Source: Brevundimonas sp. SL130 (GTDB lineage Bacteria; Pseudomonadota; Alphaproteobacteria; Caulobacterales; Caulobacteraceae). From it: 64,000 nt of DNA. A model generated the notes under the pieces. The model was not told where the DNA came from. It was given only the letters and a program-made list of their open reading frames with translations, and searched no databases. The stretch is from contig NZ_CP113064.1 of NCBI RefSeq assembly GCF_026625805.1, positions 2,046,001 through 2,110,000 on the forward strand, read 5' to 3'. The position numbers and the translations under genes are program-made. Below are positions 35,842 through 45,556 of the stretch, piece after piece. The stretch's first letter is position 1; each line of letters begins with the position of its first letter.

Positions 35842-36276
35842 TCACACGGAACCGTATCCTGAGTTGACGAGGTAGTTCGCACATTCGGCGGGGCTGAAGA
35901 GATTGATGATCTCTCCGGCCTTTCGCCACGTGGCTTCAATGGTTCTGGGCTGGGCGTTGCGCATGAGGTGTTTGAGCTTGGCGAAGACCTGTTCGATGGG
36001 GTTCAGGTCGGGGGAGTAAGGGGGCAGGAAGATCATGTGTGCGCCTTTGGCCCTGACAGCGGCGCGGGCGGCCTTGCCCTTGTGACTGCCGAGGTTGTCG
36101 AGGACGACGACGTCGCCAGGCGACAGGGTCGGCGCCAGTATTTTCTCGATGTAGACGAGGAAGATCGCGCCGTTGATCGGACCATCGATAACCCAGGGCG
36201 CGTCGATCCGGTCATGGCGCAGGGCGGCGATGAAGGTCAGGGTTTTCCAGTGACCGAAGGGCGAGTGGCCCTTCAA
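35842..36276 (-). CDS. IS630 transposase, C-terminal part (orfB)
   Basis: 144 residues encoding the second half of the DDE domain: VVVLDNLGSHKGKAA carries the second Asp, and PPYSPDLNPIEQVFAKLK the final Glu. It lies in the -1 frame relative to orfA, with an ATGA overlap. The frame is open for at least 20 codons upstream of its ATG. A one-base slip back at the AGGGGCGA just before the orfA stop would join the two as GWGPRG-RRLKGHSPFGHW, the expected continuous sequence. This suggests programmed -1 frameshifting or a single-base mutation. Confidence 0.82.
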   Translation of the reverse strand: MKGHSPFGHWKTLTFIAALRHDRIDAPWVIDGPINGAIFLVYIEKILAPTLSPGDVVVLDNLGSHKGKAARAAVRAKGAHMIFLPPYSPDLNPIEQVFAKLKHLMRNAQPRTIEATWRKAGEIINLFSPAECANYLVNSGYGSV

Positions 36277-36806
36277 GCGTCGCCCCTCGGCCCCCAGCCG
36301 CGCAAGGGCGCCATGTTGGTCTTGACCCAGGTCTCGTCCAGGAACACCAGTCGCGACGGGTCGATCCGCCCCTGATGCGCCTTCCAGCGTGCGCGGCGGC
36401 GCGCGACGTCAGGCCGGGCCTGCTCCTCAGGCAGCAGTGTTTTTTTGAAGCTCAGTCCTTCAGCGTGCACGAACACCCACACCGCTCGAGGGCCGGTCTT
36501 GATCCCGCGCGCGGCAAGTTCGGCCGTCAGTCCTCTGAGCGTGAACGGCCCTGAGGCGATGCGGGTGCGCAGCCATTCGGCGCAGTCTCCTGACAGCGTG
36601 CGAGGCTTGTGGCCGCCGACCTGGCCCGGCGCCGCCGAACCTGTCTCTCCAACTCGCTTCGTCCACTTGGACACGCAAGACGGACTGATCCGAAGCGCCG
36701 CCGCGATCTCCCGGTGTGTCTCGCCCTGCGCCTTACGCGCCAACGCTCGCTCACGAAGATCCATCGAATAAGGAGCCGTCATCCGGGCTGGCCTCCCATC
36801 CAGCAC
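36273..36806 (-). CDS. IS630 transposase, N-terminal part (orfA)
   Basis: 177 residues. A helix-turn-helix (THREIAAALRISPSCVSKW) at about 30-50 binds the ends; the catalytic domain begins near 145 with RLVFLDETWVKTNM, containing the first Asp. The frame stops right after GWGPRGDA, in the middle of the catalytic domain, so the product alone would be inactive. The real start may be the MTAPYSMDLRERALA methionine eight codons in. Confidence 0.82.
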   Translation of the reverse strand: MLDGRPARMTAPYSMDLRERALARKAQGETHREIAAALRISPSCVSKWTKRVGETGSAAPGQVGGHKPRTLSGDCAEWLRTRIASGPFTLRGLTAELAARGIKTGPRAVWVFVHAEGLSFKKTLLPEEQARPDVARRRARWKAHQGRIDPSRLVFLDETWVKTNMAPLRGWGPRGDA

Positions 36807-36964
36807 GAATGTTGAATCAGATCACCGCAAACTTGGGAATCCCGATTCCGTCAAAGCGAGCCATGCTCTAGGCTCCAAACCGAATCACCCGCTTGAAGCG
36901 GGGCGGCAAATCCTGATTCCAATGCGTCTTGGTCGCGCCGGAGTCGGTGATGGCCCGCAGCGCC

Positions 36965-37042
36965 TCGTTCGACTCCACCTACGTCAAGGTGCCACGCTCG
37001 GCCTTCGGCGGAAAAGGGGGCGGGAGCGCGGTAGCCGCCATT
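36965..37042 (+). pseudogene. Remnant of IS5-like transposase
   Basis: One plus-strand frame reads SFDSTYVKVPRSAFGGKGGG, strongly reminiscent of the DST-x-VKAHRSA-GGKGG block around the first catalytic Asp of IS5-group transposases. Similarity fades on both sides and no full gene is present. It is an eroded fragment between the IS630 element and the GyrI-like gene; together they make this short stretch an insertion hot spot. No other feature is visible from 36871 to 37079. Confidence 0.5.
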
Positions 37043-37079
37043 GTCTCACGCTCCCAGCTTTCTCAAAAATCGAATCGAT

Positions 37080-37694
37080 TCAAATGGCGCGAACCGGTTG
37101 TCGAAGAATAGTTTTGAGCTTGGCCGGTTCAGTTTTGCGTGGGTCGCTGAGGTAGATCTCGTGATGAGGACCGGCGAAAGTCACGCCCAATCCGGGCATT
37201 ACGTCCTCGTGCAGCCGCTTCAACACCGGGCCTTCGTCATCATAGCTACCAATGTGTAGGATTTGCAGCGACCGACCCTCAGCATAGGGTTCGAACCGCA
37301 GCGACGATGGGCGATCGTTCCGCTTGTTCAATGTTTTGGCGACCGCATCCTCGAACATCGCGCCAGTGGCGAAATCAGGCGCCATAATCATGACGGTCCA
37401 TTGCCAGCGATCCTTCTCACGGCAGGCGAAGGCGCCAGGATCATCAGACCACCAAAGCGCTTCGAGCGGCGGCACCACATAGTCGCGCGCCAAGCCGTTC
37501 TTCGCGGCAAATTTCATGGCGTAGCTAACGCCGTATAGCCATTCGACCGCCGTTCTATACGCAGGAGCAGTATTGGGGTCGCCGGCCCCGTCAATCTTGA
37601 CGAAATCCATTGTCGGAACCGCAATGTCAGCGAAGTCGTGTTTTGGCGGATTGAACAGTTCGCGAAGCTGATTCTTCAGATCGACCTTAGTCAT
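37080..37694 (-). CDS. GyrI-like small-molecule-binding domain protein
   Basis: About 204 residues resembling stand-alone GyrI-like (SHOCT/AraC effector fold) proteins: DFVKIDGAGDPNTAPAY near 33, VEWLYGVSYAMKF near 50, LEALWWSDDPGAF, QWTVMIMAPDF and the ending YLSDPRKTEPAKLKTILRQPV are shared with that family. Such proteins bind small hydrophobic ligands; physiological roles are mostly unknown. I prefer the ATG beginning MTKVDLKNQL, three codons inside the longest frame. GC content is lower than in neighbouring housekeeping genes, and with adjacent IS remains this suggests horizontal acquisition. Confidence 0.75.
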   Translation of the reverse strand: MTKVDLKNQLRELFNPPKHDFADIAVPTMDFVKIDGAGDPNTAPAYRTAVEWLYGVSYAMKFAAKNGLARDYVVPPLEALWWSDDPGAFACREKDRWQWTVMIMAPDFATGAMFEDAVAKTLNKRNDRPSSLRFEPYAEGRSLQILHIGSYDDEGPVLKRLHEDVMPGLGVTFAGPHHEIYLSDPRKTEPAKLKTILRQPVRAI

Positions 37695-37778
37695 GCGTCC
37701 CATCCCAGCGAATGTTTCAGAGACCTAAAGTTCACCATGAGGAGCGTTTTCGTGCCGATGAGATGGTGGACCAGGCGA

Positions 37779-38624
37779 TCAATCTCGACGCCCGCCGTCG
37801 GCATCCAACCACAGGCGCTTCAGGGACTGCGGCATGACCTCGCTCAGGTCTTCCGCGATCAGCCCTGGCCCGAACCGGTCGGCGGCGTCGGCGTGAATCC
37901 AGACCGCGGCGCAGGCCGCTTCGAAACTGTCCATCCGCTGGGCGATCAGACCGCCGATCATGCCGGACAGGACGTCGCCGGTTCCCGCTGTGGCCAGCCA
38001 GGGCGAGCCGTTGCGATTGATGCGCACACGGTCGTCGGGCGCCGCGATGACGGTCTCGGCGCCTTTGAGCACGACGATGGCCTGGGCGCGCCGGGCCGCT
38101 TCGACTGCGGCGGCCGCGCGGCCCTTGCGCAGCAACCCCGGAAACAGGCGCTCGAACTCCCCCTGATGCGGGGTCAACACGTCGTCGCGGTCCAGGACAG
38201 CGAACAACTCGGCGCTTCGCCCCTTGAACACCGAAAGCCCATCTGCGTCGATCACCAGGGCCGCGCCGCTCATCGCCAGGGCCTGCACATTGTGCACGGT
38301 CGTCTCGTCCAGACCGGCGGCCGGCCCCACCACAACAGCATCCATATCCTCGACTTCACGGGCCAGGGCGTCGGCGGTGGCGAAGGGCGTCAGCATGATG
38401 GCCTCGACGGCGGGGGCGATCACCGCGACCGCGTCGGGCGGGCAAAAAATCCGCACCACCCCTGCCCCGATCCGCAATCCGGCTCGCGCCGCCAGCCGCG
38501 CCGCCCCGGTCTGATGCGCACGCCCCGACACCACGCCAAGACGGCCCCGCGCATGCTTGTGCGTTTCAGCGCCCGGCCACGGAAGAAAATTGCGCCATAA
38601 GGCGGGGACGTTGGTTTCAATCAT
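37779..38624 (-). CDS. nnrD: ADP-dependent NAD(P)H-hydrate dehydratase
   Basis: A 281-residue ribokinase-fold enzyme that repairs hydrated NADH and NADPH. HKHARGRLGVVSGRAHQTGAARLA near the start, VVGPAAGLDE, VIDADGLSVF, LTPHQGEFERLFP, and the nucleotide-binding NGSPWLATAGTGDVLSGMIGGL near 225 are family motifs. Only the dehydratase (YjeF C-terminal) domain is present; the epimerase domain normally fused to it is absent here. The ATG at 38624 with GGAG upstream is preferred to an ATG 30 codons further up that overlaps the glnB promoter region. Confidence 0.87.
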   Translation of the reverse strand: MIETNVPALWRNFLPWPGAETHKHARGRLGVVSGRAHQTGAARLAARAGLRIGAGVVRIFCPPDAVAVIAPAVEAIMLTPFATADALAREVEDMDAVVVGPAAGLDETTVHNVQALAMSGAALVIDADGLSVFKGRSAELFAVLDRDDVLTPHQGEFERLFPGLLRKGRAAAAVEAARRAQAIVVLKGAETVIAAPDDRVRINRNGSPWLATAGTGDVLSGMIGGLIAQRMDSFEAACAAVWIHADAADRFGPGLIAEDLSEVMPQSLKRLWLDADGGRRD

Positions 38625-38672
38625 CAGAGCTCCGAATATCCGTGACTTTTCTGCGAAAACCGCTTGCCTTGA

Positions 38673-39077
<405 letters not shown>

Positions 39078-39163
39078 GTTCGCGTACCCTCCTCCGTCGC
39101 TCGGCTTCCTAGAAATCGGGCGTTCGGTTCCTCCCCAACGACTAAAAAATAGGACTTCCGAGA

Positions 39164-40570
39164 ATGAGCGCCAGCAAGATCCTCAAGGAGATCAAGGAGA
39201 AGGACGTCAAATACGTCGACGTCCGCTTTACCGACACCCGCGGCAGGCTGCAGCACGTCACCTTCGACATCGACCTGGTCGATGAGGATTTCCTGAACGA
39301 GGGCACGATGTTCGACGGTTCGTCGATCGCCGGCTGGAAGGCCATCAACGAGTCCGACATGCTGCTGAAGCCGGACCTGACCACGGCCTATATCGACCCG
39401 TTCTACCAGCAGACGACCATGTTCCTGTTCTGCGACGTCATGAACCCGGACACCGGCGAACCCTACAACCGCGACAGCCGTTCGATGGCCAAGAAGGCCC
39501 TGTCCTATGTCCAATCGTCGGGCGTGGGCGACATCGTCTATTTCGGCCCGGAAGCCGAGTTCTTCATCTTCGACGACGTGCGCTGGTCGACCCAGCCGCA
39601 CAACACCTCCTACTCGTATGATTCGACCGAGCTGCCGGCCAACACCGGCGCCGAATACACCGAGGGCAATATGGGCCACCGCCCTGGGCCCAAGGGCGGC
39701 TATTTCCCGGTAAACCCGGTCGACTCCGGCCAGGACCTGCGCGGCGAAATGCTGGGCGTCATGCGCGACCTGGGCCTCCAGCCCGAGAAGCACCACCACG
39801 AGGTGGCGCCGGCCCAGCACGAACTGGGTCTGAAATTCTCGGACCTGCTGACCATGGCCGACCGGCTTCAGCTCTATAAGTACGTGATCCACAACGTCGC
39901 CGCCGCCTATGGCAAGTCGGCGACCTTCATGGCCAAGCCGATGTTCGCGGACAACGGCTCGGGCATGCACGTCCACATGTCGATCTGGAAGGACGGCAAG
40001 CCCCAGTTCGCCGGCGACAAATACGCCGGCCTGTCGCAGGAATGCCTGTGGTACATCGGCGGCATCATCAAGCACGCCAAGGCCATCAACGCCTTCGCCA
40101 ACTCGACCACCAACTCCTACAAGCGTCTGGTCCCCGGCTATGAAGCCCCGGTGAAACTGGCCTATTCGGCCCGCAACCGTTCGGCCTCGATCCGCATCCC
40201 GCACGTCTCGTCGCCGAAGGCCAAGCGTCTGGAAGCCCGCTTCCCCGACCCGATGGGCAACCCCTATCTGACCTTCGTCGCCCTGCTGATGGCTGGCCTG
40301 GACGGGATCGAGAACCGCATCGATCCGGGCGCGCCCGCCGACAAGAACCTCTACGATCTGCCGCCGGAAGAGCGCGGCTCGATCCCCGAGGTTTGCGGCT
40401 CGCTGAAGGAAGCGCTGGAAAACCTGGATAAGGACCGCGCCTTCCTCAAGAAGGGCGGCGTGATGGATGACGACTTCATCGACAGCTACATCGAGCTGAA
40501 GATGGAAGAGGTGATGCGCCTGCAACTGCACCCGCACCCGGTCGAATTCGACATGTACTACAGCTGCTGA
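39164..40570 (+). CDS. glnA: Glutamine synthetase type I
   Basis: A 468-residue GSI-beta enzyme assembling ammonia and glutamate into glutamine. [12 protein letters not shown] (the Asp latch loop), [12 protein letters not shown], the metal/ATP block [17 protein letters not shown] near 210, [14 protein letters not shown] near 265 and the adenylylation site NLYDLPPEE (Tyr near 398) are intact, so it should be regulated by GlnE adenylylation as well as PII. Preceded by AGGA 9 bases upstream and by a stretch of AT-rich sequence. A strong terminator follows. Confidence 0.97.
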   Translation: MSASKILKEIKEKDVKYVDVRFTDTRGRLQHVTFDIDLVDEDFLNEGTMFDGSSIAGWKAINESDMLLKPDLTTAYIDPFYQQTTMFLFCDVMNPDTGEPYNRDSRSMAKKALSYVQSSGVGDIVYFGPEAEFFIFDDVRWSTQPHNTSYSYDSTELPANTGAEYTEGNMGHRPGPKGGYFPVNPVDSGQDLRGEMLGVMRDLGLQPEKHHHEVAPAQHELGLKFSDLLTMADRLQLYKYVIHNVAAAYGKSATFMAKPMFADNGSGMHVHMSIWKDGKPQFAGDKYAGLSQECLWYIGGIIKHAKAINAFANSTTNSYKRLVPGYEAPVKLAYSARNRSASIRIPHVSSPKAKRLEARFPDPMGNPYLTFVALLMAGLDGIENRIDPGAPADKNLYDLPPEERGSIPEVCGSLKEALENLDKDRAFLKKGGVMDDDFIDSYIELKMEEVMRLQLHPHPVEFDMYYSC

Positions 40571-40598
40571 TCGACCCGGCAGTCTGACTTCAAGAGAG

Positions 40599-40632
40599 CC
40601 CCGGATGGTCCGCCATCCGGGGTTTTTCTTTT
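40599..40632 (+). terminator. Rho-independent terminator of glnBA
   Basis: CCCCGGATGG-TCCG-CCATCCGGGG, a 10-bp stem, followed by TTTTTCTTTT. The clearest intrinsic terminator in the window. Confidence 0.92.
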
Positions 40633-40725
40633 CGCGCATGACCGTCACGGGTCAGACATGCGGCTGTCCTAAAGGCTTAAAACGCCCGCTCCATAGGGCG
40701 AGGTTGGCGGCATACGAGGCTCGAA

Positions 40726-41580
40726 ATGGTCAAACGTTTGAAGGGATCTGTTCCCGCACGCCCCAAGGGCGCGCCGGTCCGTGCGGCCGAAACCGAACTG
40801 GTCTGCTATGTCCGCGAGGGCTGGGCCCCGCGCGTCGCCCCGGCCTCGGCCAAGCGCGACTGGATGACCGCAACCCCCGAAAGCTTCGCCTATCGCTGCC
40901 TGCCCCTCGCCATCGCCAACGCCCATGGCTGGGAGATGCTCAGCCCCTGCGGCTTCAAGGCCCGCTGGCACGGCGGCGTCGACGCCAGCTCCGTCGAGAT
41001 CGTGCTGGACCCCGGCTCTGACCCCAAGCGGGGGCCGGTCTCCCTGTTCGGCAGCGGAACCCTGACCTTCCACGTCGATGGCATAATGCGCACTTCGGAG
41101 GGCTGGAACCTGTGGGTCGGCGGCCCGCCCAACGCCATGAAGGACGGGATCGCCCCCATGGGCGGCGTGATCGAAACGGACTGGTCGCCCTATACCTTCA
41201 CCATGAACTGGCGCTTCACCCGCCCCGACGTCTGGATCCGGTTCGAGGAGAACGAGCCCTTCTGCTTCTTCTTCCCCACGCCGCGCGGGGTGCTGAACCG
41301 GCTGAAGCCCGAGCTGCGGCCGATGGAGGACCAGCCCGAATTGCTGAAGACCTTCGACGCCTGGCGCGCCGCCCGCCTGGCCTTTCAGGACTGGGTCAAG
41401 AAGAGCAAGCCCACGGCCCCGGCTGACCAATGGCAGAAACTCTATTATCGGGGCCTGCACCCCGAGGGTCATCCCGGCCCCTCGGACCACGAGTCAAAAC
41501 TCAGACTGTCGCCGTTCCGCCAAACCGGCTCGCGACGGGTCTGCCCCGTCAATCACACGGACGGTCCTAAGCGCGGCTAG
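40726..41580 (+). CDS. DUF6065-like conserved protein
   Basis: A 284-residue soluble protein without signal peptide or membrane helix. The central part is rich in aromatic residues (WEMLSPCGFKARWHGG, GWNLWVGGPPNAMKDG, ETDWSPYTFTMNWRFT, EPFCFFFPTPRGVLN), with NLWV-GGPPN and the PTPRG block resembling DUF6065 proteins. The C-terminal 60 residues are basic. Function unknown. It is transcribed alone, after the glnA terminator, and converges on tatC. The family label is from memory of the motif pattern. Confidence 0.6.
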   Translation: MVKRLKGSVPARPKGAPVRAAETELVCYVREGWAPRVAPASAKRDWMTATPESFAYRCLPLAIANAHGWEMLSPCGFKARWHGGVDASSVEIVLDPGSDPKRGPVSLFGSGTLTFHVDGIMRTSEGWNLWVGGPPNAMKDGIAPMGGVIETDWSPYTFTMNWRFTRPDVWIRFEENEPFCFFFPTPRGVLNRLKPELRPMEDQPELLKTFDAWRAARLAFQDWVKKSKPTAPADQWQKLYYRGLHPEGHPGPSDHESKLRLSPFRQTGSRRVCPVNHTDGPKRG

Positions 41581-41590
41581 ATCAAGGGCC

Positions 41591-42484
41591 TCAGACCGAA
41601 GCCAGCCCGTCCTCATCATCCGCCTTCTTGCGGCGCAGTTCGATCAGCCGCACGCACCAGATCGACACCTCGTAGAGAATGACCAGGGGCACGGCCAGCA
41701 TCAGCTGGCTGATCGGATCCGGCGGCGTGACGACCGCGGCGACCACCACCACAGCGACGATGGCATAGCGACGCCCCGAGGCCATCATCTTGGAATTGAT
41801 CAACCCGGCCAGCCCCAGAAGGGTGGTCACGACCGGCAGCTGGAAACACAGGCCGAACGCCAGCAGCAGCGAGGTCACCAGGCTGAGGTAGTCCGAAATC
41901 TTGGTCGTCTGGGCCACGGAAATCCCGTCGCTGACCACCTGCTGTCCCAGCGAGAACAGCATGACGAACGGCAGCATGACATAATAGACCAGCGCCCCGC
42001 CCAGGCAGAACATGACCGGCGCCGCGATCAGGAAGGGCAGGAAGGCGCCGCGCTCATTGCGATACAGACCCGGCGCGACAAACCGGTACATCTGCCAGGC
42101 GATGACCGGGAAGGTAAGCACCGCCGCGCCGAAGGCCGCGATCTTCATCTTGGTGAACAGCTGTTCCAGCGGCGCCGTGGCGATCAACTGGACCACGGCC
42201 GCCGAACCGGGCGGATAGGGCTTCAGCCCCATCATGGTCGCGATCAGCTCCAGCGGATTGGCGTGGCCGCCGGACGCCAGAGCCGCCGCATGAATGGCCG
42301 CCGCCGCCTGATAGGGTTTGATCAGGGCGATCTGGATGGGGTTGGCGAAGGCGAAGCACAGGATGAAGCCCAGGCCAAAGGCGATCACGCAGATCAGCAG
42401 CCGCCCGCGCAGCTCGATCAGGTGGTCCATCAAGGGCGCGCGCGACGCCTCGATCTCGGCCTCGTCACGATCAGAGAAAGTCAA
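41591..42484 (-). CDS. tatC: Sec-independent translocase subunit TatC
   Basis: A 297-residue six-helix inner-membrane protein, the twin-arginine signal-peptide receptor. PLMDHLIELRGRLL near 18 is the N-terminal signature, followed by FTKMKIAAFGAAVLTFPVIAWQMYRFVAPGLYRNER and SDYLSLVTSLLLAFGLCFQLPV. Its start is apparently TTG, overlapping the tatB stop as TTGA, which fits the family N terminus (SDRDEAEIEASRAP). The third gene of tatABC. The mannanase and other RR-signal proteins in this window may be its clients. Confidence 0.94.
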   Translation of the reverse strand: MTFSDRDEAEIEASRAPLMDHLIELRGRLLICVIAFGLGFILCFAFANPIQIALIKPYQAAAAIHAAALASGGHANPLELIATMMGLKPYPPGSAAVVQLIATAPLEQLFTKMKIAAFGAAVLTFPVIAWQMYRFVAPGLYRNERGAFLPFLIAAPVMFCLGGALVYYVMLPFVMLFSLGQQVVSDGISVAQTTKISDYLSLVTSLLLAFGLCFQLPVVTTLLGLAGLINSKMMASGRRYAIVAVVVVAAVVTPPDPISQLMLAVPLVILYEVSIWCVRLIELRRKKADDEDGLASV

Positions 42485-43023
42485 AGCTCAGCGGCCTTCT
42501 TGCGCGGGGTCCGGGGCTTGGCGGGGGTCTTGGCCGCAGCGGACGCCGCAGCGGACGCAGGCTTGGCCTTGGCCGTCTTGCCCGCCGCCTTAGCAGAGGC
42601 GCGCTTCGGCTTGGCTTGCGCGACCGGCGGCGCATCGACCACGGGCGGCGTATCCGGCCACTCATCGACGACCGGCGTCACAGCCGGCTCTTCAGGCGCC
42701 GGCAAGGCGGCCGACGTCGCCGGCGCGGTCAGGCCCGCATTGATGTCCTTGAAGGCCGCATCCGCCTCGGCGCCCAGGGGATATATGGCCCCCTGCCCGG
42801 TCCGCAGCGCCTCGACCTCCTTGCGCAGGTCGTCCAGCTCGGACTGACGCGCCATCTCGTCGAAGCTCGAGCGGAACTCGTTGGCCATGGAACGCGCCTT
42901 GGCGACCATCTGACCGACGCGACGCATCAGCACAGGCAGATCCTTTGGCCCCACCACAAGCAGGGCCACCAGGCCGATCACCACTAATTCGAAGCCCCCG
43001 ATACCGGGGCCGAGCCCGCCCAT
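42481..43023 (-). CDS. tatB: Sec-independent translocase subunit TatB
   Basis: 180 residues: an N-terminal membrane helix (FELVVIGLVALLVVGPKDLPVLMRRVG), an amphipathic helix to about 70, then a long Pro-Ala-Lys tail. GPKDLP is the TatA/B family hinge. The tail is variable in the family and rich in Ala/Lys repeats here. Overlaps tatC. Confidence 0.93.
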   Translation of the reverse strand: MGGLGPGIGGFELVVIGLVALLVVGPKDLPVLMRRVGQMVAKARSMANEFRSSFDEMARQSELDDLRKEVEALRTGQGAIYPLGAEADAAFKDINAGLTAPATSAALPAPEEPAVTPVVDEWPDTPPVVDAPPVAQAKPKRASAKAAGKTAKAKPASAAASAAAKTPAKPRTPRKKAAEL

Positions 43024-43046
43024 GCGTCAGCCCTTACAGACGACGA

Positions 43047-43265
43047 CTAGCGCTTCAGCTCTTCCTTTTCCGCATCGGTGCGCGGCAGCGAGCTGACACC
43101 GTCGTGCGGGCCGTCCTTCTTGTCGTCGTCCTTCAGGCCGTCCTTGAAGGCGCGGATGCCCTTGGCGGCGTCGCCCATGATGCCGGACAGCTTGCCTTTT
43201 CCGCCGAACAAAACGGCTACGACAAGAATTACGAGGACCCAATGCCACCACGAGCCAATTCCCAT
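43047..43265 (-). CDS. tatA: Sec-independent translocase subunit TatA
   Basis: 72 residues: [36 protein letters not shown] gives the single helix, the FGGKGKL hinge and the start of the amphipathic helix, followed by an acidic/polar tail. It polymerises to form the pore. GGAGG lies 8 bases before the ATG; the GTG codon directly before it is in frame but poorly placed. Confidence 0.94.
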   Translation of the reverse strand: MGIGSWWHWVLVILVVAVLFGGKGKLSGIMGDAAKGIRAFKDGLKDDDKKDGPHDGVSSLPRTDAEKEELKR

Positions 43266-43353
43266 CACGCAACCTCCTCACGCGGACCAAGTGCGATCCT
43301 GCTAGTCGGATCGCATATAGGCCGAGTGACGCCGGGGCGCAAAGGCTACCTAC

Positions 43354-43575
43354 CTATCTCGGATCAGCTTGCGCGCTTTGTCGCGGCCAATCGCTAAAAG
43401 CCATAATCCAAAGTCCGATCAAGCTGACGAATGGTAGTACGCTCAACAGGCTCAGCCATCCAGGAAGCCCGAGCCGCCTAAGAATCCGCCACACAGGAAT
43501 GACCGTGATTGCGGCGGCAAATGGCCAGAAGACGAACAGCACTATAGCCCAGTGCCAGATGCTCACAGCGCCCAT
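43354..43575 (-). CDS. Small two-helix membrane protein with TatA-like N terminus
   Basis: 73 residues: MGAVSIWHWAIVLFVFWPFAA forms one membrane helix, then a basic loop (VWRILRRLGLPG) and a second helix (WLSLLSVLPFVSLIGLWIMAFSDWPR). The SIWHW start resembles TatA/E proteins, but the FGG hinge and amphipathic helix are missing. Similar two-helix proteins with a RLGLPGWL loop occur in other proteobacteria; function unknown. AAGGGG precedes the ATG. GC content is lower than in the tat genes, so it may not belong to that operon; it lies 89 bases upstream of tatA on the same strand. Confidence 0.65.
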   Translation of the reverse strand: MGAVSIWHWAIVLFVFWPFAAAITVIPVWRILRRLGLPGWLSLLSVLPFVSLIGLWIMAFSDWPRQSAQADPR

Positions 43576-43651
43576 TTTTCGATCCCCTTCGTTTCGTTCA
43601 CCCTAGCGAATGATGGCCCCGCGCCAAGGGAGGCTGTAGGTCTGCGCGACC

Positions 43652-44104
43652 ATGAGTCTCTCCGATCACGTCATCATCCACACCGACGGCGCCTGCAAGG
43701 GCAATCCCGGCCCCGGCGGCTGGGGCGCCCTGCTTCAAACCGGCGGCGGCCACGAAAAGGAATTGTGGGGGGGCGAGCCCAATACGACCAACAACCGCAT
43801 GGAGCTGATGGCCGCCATCATGGCGCTGGAGGCGTTGAAACGCCCGTGCAAGGTCGAGCTGCACACCGACAGCAAATACGTCATGCAGGGCATCACCGAA
43901 TGGATGCGCGGCTGGAAAACGCGCGGCTGGCTGACCGCCGACAAGAAGCCGGTCAAGAACGCCGACCTGTGGCAGCGCCTGGACGCCGCCCGGCTGAAGC
44001 ACGACGTCAAATGGCGCTGGGTCAAGGGCCACGCCGGCCATGAACTGAACGAACGCGCCGACCAGCTGGCGAATCGCGGGGTCGCCGACCTTCGGCGTGG
44101 TTAG
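43652..44104 (+). CDS. rnhA: Ribonuclease HI
   Basis: A 150-residue RNase HI that degrades RNA in RNA-DNA hybrids. Catalytic Asp in [17 protein letters not shown] (10), Glu in [13 protein letters not shown] (48), Asp in [12 protein letters not shown] (70), and His/Asp at the end in [17 protein letters not shown]. Full length with the basic handle region [15 protein letters not shown]. Its TAG overlaps the TAA of the convergent MFS gene by two bases. Confidence 0.96.
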   Translation: MSLSDHVIIHTDGACKGNPGPGGWGALLQTGGGHEKELWGGEPNTTNNRMELMAAIMALEALKRPCKVELHTDSKYVMQGITEWMRGWKTRGWLTADKKPVKNADLWQRLDAARLKHDVKWRWVKGHAGHELNERADQLANRGVADLRRG

Positions 44105-45510
44105 ACCACCTCGACTTCCTTCTCCGGCTCGGCCGTGCGGCGTCGGATGCGCGATCCGCTCATCACCGCCCCAAACAGAGCCGCGACGGCGGCCAGCTCA
44201 AAGCCGTGACGCACGCCCGAGACCGGCGCCGCCGACAGCAGGAAGGCGACCACGACCGCCCCCAGCGACTGACCCAACACCCGCGCCGTGCCCAGGGCGC
44301 CGCCCGCCGCCCCGGCCCGCTCGCGTGGGGCCTCGGACAGAAGCGCGCGGTTGTTGGGCGACTGGAAGAAGCCGAACCCGGCGCCGCACAGGGCCATGCG
44401 CCAGACGATGTCGAATCGGGACGAGTCCCCGTCGAGGAAGCTCAGCGCCATCAGGCCGCAGGCGAACAGGCTCAGACCTATGGCCCCCAGAATCCCCGCC
44501 GAATACCGATCCGACAGCCACCCCGCCAAGGGCGCGGCGAACATGGTGGCCAGCGGCCAGGGCGTCATCAAAAGCCCAGTCTCGACCGCGCTCAGTCCCA
44601 GCGGGCCCTGCAAGAAGAACGGCAGGGAGACGAAGGCCATCATCTGGGCGGTGAAGGAGATGACCGAGGTCGCCACCGACAGGGCGAACATCGGCCGCGC
44701 CAACAGATCGAGCGGGATCAACGGGGTCTTGCTGGGCCTCTCATGCCGCACCAGCAGCACCCCGGCCGCCAGCCCCAGTCCTGTCAGGCCGAAACCCAGG
44801 ATCGAGGCCTCGCCGTGGGCCAGGGCCTGCACCCCGGTAATGACAAAGCCGAAGGCCGCCGCGCTCAGCGCGGCCCCGACCAGGTTCAGCTTGCGCTTCT
44901 GCAACGGATTGCGCGGCAGGGTGAAGCCCGCCATCGACACGGCCAGGACGCCCAACGGAATGTTCAGCGCGAACAGCCAACGCCATTCGCCCAAGCTCAG
45001 CACGGCGCTGGCGATCGTCGGGCCGGCGGCGGCGGCCATGGAGACGATCACGGCGTTTATGCCGACCGCCCGGCCCAGCAGCCGCTGCGGATAGGTGAAG
45101 CGCACCAGGGCGCCGTTGACGCTCATGATCCCGGCGGCCCCGAATCCTTGCAGCACCCGGGCCAGACTCAGGGTCAGGATCGAATCGGACAGGGCGCAGG
45201 CCAGGGAGGCCAGGGTGAAGACCGCCAGCCCCGCCTGAGACACCCGCCGATAGCCGATGATCTCGCCCAGCGACGCCAGCGGCAGAAGCGCGACCACAAT
45301 GGCGATCTGGTAGGCGTTGACGATCCAGATCGACGCCGCCTCGGACGCCTTCAGGTCCTGGGCGATCGACGGCAGGGCGACATTGGCGATGGCCCCGTCC
45401 AGCACCGCCAGGGTGATCCCCAGTCCGATGGAGACGATGGCCCAGTATCGCCTCGGAACCGGCAGTCCATCCTGAGAAGGGGGCGCGGCGGTCATTGAGG
45501 GAGCGATCAT
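44101..45510 (-). CDS. DHA2-family MFS exporter (EmrB/QacA type)
   Basis: About 469 residues with 14 predicted helices, a proton-driven drug or metabolite exporter. [18 protein letters not shown] is the motif D1 of 14-helix MFS proteins, [14 protein letters not shown] the A motif, and [19 protein letters not shown] motif C. No partner EmrA or outer-membrane channel is adjacent, so it is a stand-alone pump. The longest frame starts at TTG; I use the ATG three codons later, and another ATG follows five codons on. Substrate unknown. Confidence 0.87.
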   Translation of the reverse strand: MIAPSMTAAPPSQDGLPVPRRYWAIVSIGLGITLAVLDGAIANVALPSIAQDLKASEAASIWIVNAYQIAIVVALLPLASLGEIIGYRRVSQAGLAVFTLASLACALSDSILTLSLARVLQGFGAAGIMSVNGALVRFTYPQRLLGRAVGINAVIVSMAAAAGPTIASAVLSLGEWRWLFALNIPLGVLAVSMAGFTLPRNPLQKRKLNLVGAALSAAAFGFVITGVQALAHGEASILGFGLTGLGLAAGVLLVRHERPSKTPLIPLDLLARPMFALSVATSVISFTAQMMAFVSLPFFLQGPLGLSAVETGLLMTPWPLATMFAAPLAGWLSDRYSAGILGAIGLSLFACGLMALSFLDGDSSRFDIVWRMALCGAGFGFFQSPNNRALLSEAPRERAGAAGGALGTARVLGQSLGAVVVAFLLSAAPVSGVRHGFELAAVAALFGAVMSGSRIRRRTAEPEKEVEVV

Positions 45511-45556
45511 CTCGGCCAAACGTCGCTTAATGGCGAAGGTTGCAGACGCCGCCGTT

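Larger units (their letters stand above)
35829..36868 (-). mobile_element. IS630-family insertion sequence flanked by TA
   Basis: About 1040 bp bounded by TA at 35827-35828 and 36869-36870, the target dinucleotide duplicated by IS630/Tc1-type elements. Imperfect terminal inverted repeats start GAGC on both sides and match at about 18 of the first 27 positions inside the TA (including CGGAA about 20 bases in). It carries a DDE transposase split over two frames on the minus strand. Inserted between the deacetylase and an IS5-like remnant. Confidence 0.8.

Noticed and set aside
36436-36450. Run of seven A in IS630 orfA as the frameshift site
   Set aside because: The -1 frame meets TGA within a few codons, and the first catalytic Asp lies downstream in the zero frame.
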